Of a stretch of DNA of 64,000 bases, positions 52,513 to 60,800 are shown one piece after another; position 1 is the first letter of the stretch; every line of letters starts with the position of its first letter. The notes under the pieces are model-generated. The model was not told the DNA's origin and did not search any database. It saw nothing but the letters and a program-made list of their open reading frames with translations. A program made the position numbers and the translations under genes. The DNA comes from Saprospiraceae bacterium (lineage in GTDB: Bacteria; Bacteroidota; Bacteroidia; Chitinophagales; Saprospiraceae). The DNA is taken from positions 1 through 64,000 of the forward strand of contig JANQPA010000077.1 of the NCBI GenBank assembly GCA_028285545.1. Direction: 5' to 3'.

Positions 52513-53574
52513 ATGACTAACCCAACAAGTCCTAATTATGCCCCGATTGCGGGTGATGTAATAGTTCCTGCTCCATACTTAGAGCAGGGGTCTTTATTTT
52601 ACAGCTTTCTTTTTGACAGCTCCTATGAAGCCCTTCAAAAGGTCTGTGACCAATGGTTCAATACTCCTTCTAATGATGATGTTCATTTTCAACCACTCCT
52701 TCCCTATGTAATGGTAAGTTATAGTAGTTATGATAGTTCTCATTCAACTATTCCTCCTTATAACCAGTATGGGAAGGTCCCTTATAAAGAATTGGTTTTT
52801 TCTTTTTTTGTAGTTCGCCTAAAAAAAGAGTTGGGTGTTTGGTTCGCTGAACACATTTATGCTTTTGTCCCTTATATTCTGGTGGATAATTGCATCCCTA
52901 TGGTAGCAGGCAGAGCTGTTTTTGGGATGCCTAAGCTTTTTGGTAAAATTGAGCTGCCGGAGCATAAAGATGTGGAAAATCTGACTTTTGACTCCAGTAT
53001 GTTCACCATCAAAAATTTTGGTCCCGAATCCGTAGGAGCCTGGCAATGGATTGCGAAAATAAATCAGACCCATCCAGGAAATTCGGGTGATAAGAAATTA
53101 TGGAAAACAGCGGAGGAAGCCTTTTCAGATATTGGCAAATTTATTTTTGATGAAGGAAAAATTGTACTTCCAGGATTGGGCTTGCTAGTAGAAATAGAAG
53201 AATTTTTAAAAGAGGAATTACCCTTCGTGAGTCTCAAACAGTTCCGATCTGAAGAATATGAGGGCAAAGCCTGCTACCAGTGTATTTGTTCTTTCTTCGC
53301 CAAAGTAGCAAGTTTTAAGGGAGGAGGCATACTTCCAGGAGATTTTGAGTTGCAGCTCAATCACTCTGACCTTTATCCGGTAGCAGAAAGCCTCGGCCTA
53401 AAACCTGAAGGAAATATGGCACGCGCTGCATTTTGGTTGGAATGGAGTTTCAATTTTGAGCTTGGCGATATATTATGGATGCCTGGCCAGCAAAAAAAAG
53501 GTATTCTGGAGGCAATATTAAATTTTATTAATCAACTTATTAACCCAAAGAATGGCAGAAAACACCGCACCTAA
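52513..53574 (+). CDS. acetoacetate decarboxylase-like protein
   Basis: The 353-residue soluble protein resembles the acetoacetate decarboxylase superfamily. VPYKELVFSFFVV and AFVPYILVDNCIPMVAGRAVFGMPKLFG are the strand and loop around the family's 'GRE-x-x-G-x-PK' site, with Lys141 in the place of the Schiff-base lysine. The Glu of that motif is replaced (GRAVFGMPK), so the chemistry may differ. About 90 residues in the middle (HPGNSGDKKLWKTAEEAFSD onward) look like an insertion. The next gene overlaps it by 23 bp, so it is the first gene of the four-gene operon. Confidence 0.6.
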   Translation: MTNPTSPNYAPIAGDVIVPAPYLEQGSLFYSFLFDSSYEALQKVCDQWFNTPSNDDVHFQPLLPYVMVSYSSYDSSHSTIPPYNQYGKVPYKELVFSFFVVRLKKELGVWFAEHIYAFVPYILVDNCIPMVAGRAVFGMPKLFGKIELPEHKDVENLTFDSSMFTIKNFGPESVGAWQWIAKINQTHPGNSGDKKLWKTAEEAFSDIGKFIFDEGKIVLPGLGLLVEIEEFLKEELPFVSLKQFRSEEYEGKACYQCICSFFAKVASFKGGGILPGDFELQLNHSDLYPVAESLGLKPEGNMARAAFWLEWSFNFELGDILWMPGQQKKGILEAILNFINQLINPKNGRKHRT

Positions 53575-55768
53575 AAAACTTGCCGTTTTAGGAGGGGGAA
53601 CCTCCTCACTCACGGCTGTCTATGAGATTACTAATAAGCCAGACTGGCAAAAGGAATATGACATTACGGTTTATCAATTAGGTTGGCGATTGGGTGGAAA
53701 AGGAGCCAGTGGACGCAATCGCAAAACAGCCGACCGCATTGAAGAACACGGTCTTCACTTGTGGTTTGGCTTTTATGATAATGCTTTTGATATGATCCAA
53801 CGGGTTTACAAAGATAATGCCCGCCCCTTAACAAAACCGCTTGCCATTTGGGAAGAAGCATTTAAACCTTATGACTTTGTTGTTCTTGAAGAAAATGTGG
53901 AAGGTAAGTATCATCACTGGCCACTAAATTTCCCAAGAAACAGTGAGCTTCCTGGACTTATACAGCCACCGCCTACCGTTTGGAAGTATATAGAAGATTT
54001 GATAACCTTTGTAGCAGAATACTCTGTTGAATTATTTGTAACCAGCCGGGCAATGAAGCCCCCTAAAACTCATAATGAAGGTTGCCTATTCCCAATCCTT
54101 GGTCTTATCGAACGAGTAACAGGCGTACGCTTAGGGCCTCCCCAAGATGGAGAACACGAATCCTACTTTCAAGGACTAGAACATTGGTGGGAAAATATTA
54201 AGGACGATCTTGAAGTGGTAGGCCTGGATATTGGAGGACGCTTAATTTATGCAGCTTTAAAACTAGTTTCTTCCAGCCATGATAACCATGGTGAAAAGCA
54301 CCACAATGATCTATTTACCATTATAGAACGAATTTTGAAATGGTTATGGAAAAAAATTGAGCATAAAATTGAAGAGAATCAAACGGCCAGAAGGCTTTGG
54401 ATCATGTTTGATTTTTTCCTTTCTAATACAAAAGGTATCATTACTGACGGAGTCATAACGGAAGGTTTTGATGTAATTAATGACTATGATTATCGAGAAT
54501 GGTTGGCCAAACATGGTGCGTCCGAAATCACTCTTGATTCTGCAGCAGTACAAGGTGTTTATGGTCTTGTTTTTGGAGGATATCGCTTTTTTAGCTTTGA
54601 AGCCGGCACAGCTCTAAGAGGCGCTATGCGAATGTTCCTCACCTACCGCGGATCAATCTATTACCGAATGCAGGCAGGTATGGGGGATACCATATATGGT
54701 CCTATTTATGAAGTATTAAAAAAACGGGGCGTCAAATTCAAGTTTTTCCATAAGGTAAGAAATCTGGAATTATCTGAAGACAAATCCAATATTGAACAAA
54801 TAGAAATTGGCAGGCAGGTCACACTCGAAGACCCTTCCAAAGAATATCATCCATTATTCGATGTTAAGGGTCTCCCTTGCTGGCCCAGTACTCCCCTTTA
54901 TGAGCAAATCATCGAGTCAGAAAGAAAAGAATTAATTAAAGACAACATCAATTTAGAATCTGCCTGGACACCCTGGCAGGACCGGGAGGTATTTAAATTA
55001 AAAAAGGGGGAGGATTTTGACATGGTGATTTTGGGAATATCCATTGGGGGATTGCCTTTTATTGCTAAAGAATTAATTGACCATTCACAGGCCTGGGCGG
55101 ACATGGTCAAACACGTTAAGGCGATCCAAACGCAAGCTTTTCAGCTCTGGTACAAACCAGACCTCGCCGGATTGGGTTGGCCCTATTGGATGAATGAGTT
55201 ACCCCTTTCAGGTACCTATAAAGAGCCATTTGATACCTGGTCAGATATGAGTGACCTTATTATTCGTGAAAGTTGGCCTGACGATCACTTCCCTAATAAT
55301 ATTGCCTATGTCTGTGGCCCGGTACAACGAAGGGAATTTGTATACGATTTTTCTAATCATAAATATCCCGAAGAAGAATTGGATAAGGTGAAAAAGAGGG
55401 TAATGGATTATATGCAGCACCTAAGTAACCATCTATGGCCCAATACCTCAAAAGCTGATAGTGGTGATTTTGACTGGGACTTATTAATTGATTTAAAAAA
55501 TGGAATAGGGACAGAAAGATTTTACGAACAATTTTTCCGAATCAATATAGATCCTTCCGAGCTTTATGTATTATCAGAAACGAATAGTACAAAATATCGA
55601 TTAAAAACTGATGAAAGTGGCTTTGACAATCTTTTAATTACCGGTGACTGGATTTTCAACGGCTTTAATGCCGGTTGTATTGAAGCTTCCGTCATGTCAG
55701 GCAAACAAACTGCCAGGGCACTGTTGGGAGAACCATTAGAAATTCCGGGAGAAAAAGATATGATATAA
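53552..55768 (+). CDS. large FAD-dependent oxidoreductase, amine oxidase/phytoene desaturase superfamily (A)
   Basis: The 738-residue protein opens with a dinucleotide-binding site (KLAVLGGGTSSLTAVYEIT) and the superfamily element YQLGWRLGGKGASGRNR. The FAD-contacting HGLHLWFGFYDNAFDMIQRVY follows. The C-terminal ITGDWIFNGFNAGCIEASVMSG closes the FAD site. It is longer than usual (about 500) because of a helical insertion (about 130-300). The ending overlaps the next gene by 1-nt (TAATG). The next gene encodes a close paralogue. It probably dehydrogenates or isomerises a lipid-like substrate; the substrate is unknown. Confidence 0.8.
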   Translation: MAENTAPKKLAVLGGGTSSLTAVYEITNKPDWQKEYDITVYQLGWRLGGKGASGRNRKTADRIEEHGLHLWFGFYDNAFDMIQRVYKDNARPLTKPLAIWEEAFKPYDFVVLEENVEGKYHHWPLNFPRNSELPGLIQPPPTVWKYIEDLITFVAEYSVELFVTSRAMKPPKTHNEGCLFPILGLIERVTGVRLGPPQDGEHESYFQGLEHWWENIKDDLEVVGLDIGGRLIYAALKLVSSSHDNHGEKHHNDLFTIIERILKWLWKKIEHKIEENQTARRLWIMFDFFLSNTKGIITDGVITEGFDVINDYDYREWLAKHGASEITLDSAAVQGVYGLVFGGYRFFSFEAGTALRGAMRMFLTYRGSIYYRMQAGMGDTIYGPIYEVLKKRGVKFKFFHKVRNLELSEDKSNIEQIEIGRQVTLEDPSKEYHPLFDVKGLPCWPSTPLYEQIIESERKELIKDNINLESAWTPWQDREVFKLKKGEDFDMVILGISIGGLPFIAKELIDHSQAWADMVKHVKAIQTQAFQLWYKPDLAGLGWPYWMNELPLSGTYKEPFDTWSDMSDLIIRESWPDDHFPNNIAYVCGPVQRREFVYDFSNHKYPEEELDKVKKRVMDYMQHLSNHLWPNTSKADSGDFDWDLLIDLKNGIGTERFYEQFFRINIDPSELYVLSETNSTKYRLKTDESGFDNLLITGDWIFNGFNAGCIEASVMSGKQTARALLGEPLEIPGEKDMI

Positions 55769-57882
55769 TGACAGAACCAAAAAAAATAGCCGTATTAGGA
55801 GGAGGAATGGCAGCCATGACTGCAGTATATGAAATTACCAGCATCCCTAATTGGCAGGAACAGTATGATATTACAGTATATCAACTGGGATGGCGCCTTG
55901 GCGGAAAGGGAGCTAGCGGGAGGCGCAGAGATGTTGCTAATCGAATAGAAGAGCACGGGGTGCATCTTTGGTTTGGCGCTTATGACAATTCATTTGGGCT
56001 GATTCAGCGAGTGTATCGGGATAATGCCCGTCCTTTCACTCATCCCATGCCGGTTTGGGAATCTGCTTTTGAACCTTGTGATTTTCTTACCCTGGAAGAA
56101 AGAGTAGGGGATGAATGGGTACACTGGCCTATGCGTTTTTTACGAAATCAACAAATGCCTGGGTATCAGAGTCAGCAAACAGGAATTTGGGATTCTCTAG
56201 GAAATCTTATCAAGACGGGACTTACCCTTTTCCAGCATCATATACCCGATCATATGAAGGTGCCGGTTCACCCCAGAAGCCATGAGCATAAAAAGGCTTT
56301 TGGAGAATTATACAATTTGTGGGACGAGGTATTACATGAAGTTGAGGCTGCAGGACTTGATATTATTGGGGCATTCATCTATGCCGCTCTTCGGTTTGTA
56401 GAACGCCATTCTGGTAAACACGATCCCTCCCATCATGGAATAATCGGTAAGCTAGCTGAACTTTTACTCAAATGGCTGTGGGAAAAATTCGAACATATAA
56501 TTGAACATAACACTGATGCTCGCCGCTTGTGGATCGCCTGTGATTTGGGTGTATCTACCATCAGAGGCATCATTGCAGATAAAGTAATTTCTGAGGGTTA
56601 TGATGTTATCAATGGGCAAGATTACCGGGCCTGGCTAAAAAAACACGGTGCCACTGAAATAACCTTAGATTCTGCTTTAGTACAGGCTTTATATGGTTTA
56701 GTGCTTAGTGGCTATAAAATGTATTCTTATGAAGCGGGAACGCTTTTACGCATATTGATGCGCTTTTTCGGAAACTATCGCGGTGCATTTTACTACCGAA
56801 TGAAAGCAGGTATGGGGGATTGTATTTTTGCCCCTATTTATGAAGTTTTGAAAAAAAGAGGCGTTACTTTTAAATTTTTCCACAAGGTGAAAAACTTAGG
56901 CTTATCTCCTGATAAAAAACAAATTGAAGCTATTACAATCGGCCGCCAGGTAAATCTAAAAAATGGGAATTATGAGCCTCTTTTTAATGTAAAAGGACTT
57001 CCATGCTGGCCAAGCACTCCATTATTTGAGCAGATCGTGGAGGGAGAGCAGCTGAAAAGAGAAAAAATCAACCTTGAATCAGCCTGGACTTCCTGGCAAG
57101 ATGTGGAAGAAATTGAATTAACCCTCGGAAAGGATTTTGATGAGGTGCTGTTGGGTATTGCCTTAGGGGCACTTCCTTATATCAGCAAAGAATTGGTAGA
57201 TAGCTCCAAATCCTGGGCTAATATGCTTGGAAAGATTGTCACCACTCCTTCCCAATCGTCACAAATATGGCTTTACCCCGACGACAGTGGGATGGGATGG
57301 CCTTACTGGAGAGGTGGTCTTGCCTTTAATCCAGGAACTTATGTAGAGCCACTGGATGCCTGGTCTGATATGTCGCAATTGATCAATAGGGAATCTTGGT
57401 CAGACGAAAACTCTCCTAATGCAATCATCTACATTTTAGGTTCGATGATGAAAGTGATACTGGCCCCATTCAGTGATCATGACTTCCCAACTCGTCAAAA
57501 TGAAGAACTTAGAAAACGACTGGAAAAGTATTTAAATAAAGATGCCGGATATCTCTGGCCTTTGACTCAAAAAGAAGGCAATAATGGATTCAACTGGGAT
57601 TTAATAGTAGGAGATAGTCAAGATAAAATCAATAATGAAAAAGGAATTTATGTGACAGTCAACATAGATCCTACAGCCTGGTATGTGCTGGCAGAAGCAG
57701 GAACTAGTAAATATCGACTTTCTGCAGATGGCACTGATTTTAAAAATCTTATTATTACAGGAGACTGGACTCGAAATGGGATGGATGCCGGATGCATAGA
57801 ATCTGCTGTCATGTCTGGCATGCAGGCTTCCCGAGCCATATGTGGAAGCCCGAAAATAATATATGGAGAAAACGACGATTAA
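55768..57882 (+). CDS. large FAD-dependent oxidoreductase, paralogue (B)
   Basis: The 704-residue protein aligns with its upstream neighbour over the full length, e.g. KIAVLGGGMAAMTAVYEIT, YQLGWRLGGKGASGRRR, EEHGVHLWFGAYDNSFGLIQ, LPCWPSTPLFEQIVE and ITGDWTRNGMDAGCIESAVM. It arose by tandem duplication. Differences concentrate in the helical insertion and the C-terminal third, suggesting different substrates or a heterodimer. It starts within the stop codon of copy A and ends 2 bp before the giant signalling gene, so all are translated together. Confidence 0.8.
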   Translation: MTEPKKIAVLGGGMAAMTAVYEITSIPNWQEQYDITVYQLGWRLGGKGASGRRRDVANRIEEHGVHLWFGAYDNSFGLIQRVYRDNARPFTHPMPVWESAFEPCDFLTLEERVGDEWVHWPMRFLRNQQMPGYQSQQTGIWDSLGNLIKTGLTLFQHHIPDHMKVPVHPRSHEHKKAFGELYNLWDEVLHEVEAAGLDIIGAFIYAALRFVERHSGKHDPSHHGIIGKLAELLLKWLWEKFEHIIEHNTDARRLWIACDLGVSTIRGIIADKVISEGYDVINGQDYRAWLKKHGATEITLDSALVQALYGLVLSGYKMYSYEAGTLLRILMRFFGNYRGAFYYRMKAGMGDCIFAPIYEVLKKRGVTFKFFHKVKNLGLSPDKKQIEAITIGRQVNLKNGNYEPLFNVKGLPCWPSTPLFEQIVEGEQLKREKINLESAWTSWQDVEEIELTLGKDFDEVLLGIALGALPYISKELVDSSKSWANMLGKIVTTPSQSSQIWLYPDDSGMGWPYWRGGLAFNPGTYVEPLDAWSDMSQLINRESWSDENSPNAIIYILGSMMKVILAPFSDHDFPTRQNEELRKRLEKYLNKDAGYLWPLTQKEGNNGFNWDLIVGDSQDKINNEKGIYVTVNIDPTAWYVLAEAGTSKYRLSADGTDFKNLIITGDWTRNGMDAGCIESAVMSGMQASRAICGSPKIIYGENDD

Positions 57883-57884
57883 AA

Positions 57885-60800
57885 ATGATACCAAAAATCC
57901 CTGGATTTGCAATAAAAGATGAAATATTTGGAACTACCAGGGCAATCTATTATCGGGGGATAGAGGAAGGTAGCGACCAACAATTGATGCTTAAATCTCT
58001 TCGTGCAAACTTCTCAAACGCTATAGAGGTGGGCCGTTTGCGTAATGAGTTTGAGTTAGCCTCAAAATTAGACCACCCTGGAATAAACAAGTATCTGAAT
58101 TTTAAGCATATTGGCAATCATTACTTTATTGAGATGGCCTACTTTCAAGGCATCCCACTTCGTAATTTTCTAAAGAGCAGGCCACTCCAAATAAATGAAA
58201 TTTTAGATCTCGCCATCCAATGGGTAGATATCATTAGCCAAATTCATCAAAATGGACTAATTCACAAAAATGTCCATCCTGATACGCTATTAATCAATCC
58301 TTCAAATAATAAGATTCAACTCTTTGATTTTTCTCTTACTTCTTCTTTAAAACATGAGCGACAGCTTAGGATATTGCCTCAGGTACTTGAGGGCCAACTT
58401 ACCCATATTTCTCCTGAGCAAACAGGAAGGATGAATAGAGATTTAGATTATCGTACAGATTATTATTCTCTGGGCATAAGCCTTTATGAATTATTTCTGG
58501 GTCGCCCACCCTTTATTTATAATGACCCTCTGGAACAAGTTCACGCTCATATTGCCCGGGAGCCAGAACCTCTATCATCAATAATTCCGACCATACCTGA
58601 AGTCATTTCGGATATTATTCTAAAACTGCTGGCAAAAATTCCTGAAGAGCGATATCAAAGTATTCATGGCTTAAAATCCGACCTTCAAAGGTGCGCTGAG
58701 CTGTTGAGAAAAAATGAAAAGCTAGTTCCTTTTACCCTCGCTAGTCAGGATTTTTCTGACCAATTTCAGATTCCAGCAAAGCTTTATGGAAGAGAAGAAG
58801 AGGTCAAAAAACTGATCGACACTTTTTTTGAGATGGCCTCAAAGGGAAATAGAGAATGTATTTGGGTTACAGGGGAAGCTGGTATAGGAAAAACGGTTTA
58901 TGTTAAAGAGGTTCTAAAAAAAATAAGTTACGCCAAAGGTAATTTTATAAGCGGTAAATTTGATTTGCTTGGTCGTACTACCCTTTTTGGCGGTTTCATA
59001 CAAGCCTTTAGTAACCTTATGGAGCAAATTGTGGCGGGATCTCCAGAGGAATTGAACTATTGGAATAGAGTCATTTCCAAAGCCCTTGGCCAGAATGGTA
59101 AAATCCTTACCGATCTTATTCCTGGTCTGGAATGGATTATTGGTAAACAAATGGAACCAACCCATCTTCAGGGGGAGGAAGCAACACGGCGTTTTGAGCG
59201 GCTCTTTCTTTCTTTTCTCAAGGCTGTGGCAAACAAGCAACACCCTTTAGTTCTTTTTTTGGATGATCTTCAATGGGCAGATAGCGGGTCCTTACAATTG
59301 ATGGAACTGATACTTTTAGAGCCTGATTTACGGCACCTGCTTTTAATAGGCTCTTATCGCCCCAATGAAGTTGGTGAACTTCATCCTCTAAATTGGGTTC
59401 GCCAAAAAATTGAAAGCAAGACGCAATCTCAAGAAATTGTCCTCAAACCTTTGGCTGAACATCACCTCAATAAGATCGTTGCCAATACCCTTTCAGTGGA
59501 AGAAACAGAGGTAAAAGATCTGGCGAAAATGGTTTTTTTGAAAACCAGAGGTAATCCTTTTTTCATTAACCAATTTTTGTTGTCTCTTCACGAAGAAAAA
59601 CTTATTCATTTCAATAATAAACAAAGACAATGGGAATGGGGTTTAAAGGAAATTCAGAAAAAAGATATAACCGATAATGTAGTAGATCTTCTTATTGAGA
59701 AGATTAACCGGCTCCCTCAGGCAAGTCAAAATTTGCTACAAATAGCTGCATGTATAGGAAGTACATTTAAAATAGACACTCTATATCATTTAGCAGGAAA
59801 AGAACAACTTGTCCATCTTTGGGAGGCTTTGATAGAAGGTTTGATAATGCCTCTGGATGAAAATTACAGAATGATTTTGGCCCTGGAGGAAGAAGTATTA
59901 GACCAGTTAGATTCGGAAGAAAATCACTCTATTGCTGTTTTTCAATTTTTACATGACCGGGTTCAACAGGCCGCATATTCTATGTTACCTGTTTTGGAAA
60001 AAGAAGCGGTCCACCTTAAAATTGGTCGAATGCTTCTGCAACAGGGAAGTGAAATTTATGAAATATGTAATCACCTTAATATTGCCAAAGAGCTTATTGA
60101 AGATGAATCTGAAAAAAATCAACTTGCCAGCCTAAACTGGGAAGCAGCTGTAAAAGCTAAATCTGCTAATGCCTATGAAATGGCCCTTCAATATCTGGCC
60201 GCCGGGATAGAATTGCTTCCACAAAATCACTGGGTCAACAATTACTCTCTGAGTATCCGTCTATTCACTGAGAAAGCAGTATGCCTGTATTTACAAGGTA
60301 AAACAAAAGAGGCGGATCAACTGATGCAAATGCTTTCTAAAAAAGCCAATTCTAAGTTGGAGAAATTAGAAATCTATCAGGTTCACGTTAACTTATTAAC
60401 TCAGGCAGAAAATCATGCCGAGGTGTTTAAAATTGGCCGCTTAGCACTTCGCTTATTTAACATTCGTTTGCCTGAAAAAAAACAAAACCTACAACTCAGT
60501 ATTTTTAAGGAGCTCATGATCGCTCAAATCAGATTAATAGGTCGAAAACCAGAAAATCTCATTGATCATAAATTTATTCGCGATCAGGAAAAAATAAAGC
60601 TGATGGAATTTGTGATTGGCATGATTCCCTCTGCTTTTCAATCAAACCAGGATGTTTTTGCCTTCCTCATTTTAAAAATCCTCAACATTACCCTGAAGTT
60701 TGGGAATAATGAAGCTTCTCCCCTATCTTATGTGGGTTATGGTATTATTCTTAATTCAGCCTTTGGCAATTACGCCACTGCTTTAAAGTTCGGTGACCTT

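Noticed and set aside
57792..57884. 31-codon N-terminal extension of the giant cyclase protein
   Set aside because: It lies inside the preceding flavoprotein gene; the ATG at 57885, 2 bp after that gene's stop, gives the expected kinase-domain start.
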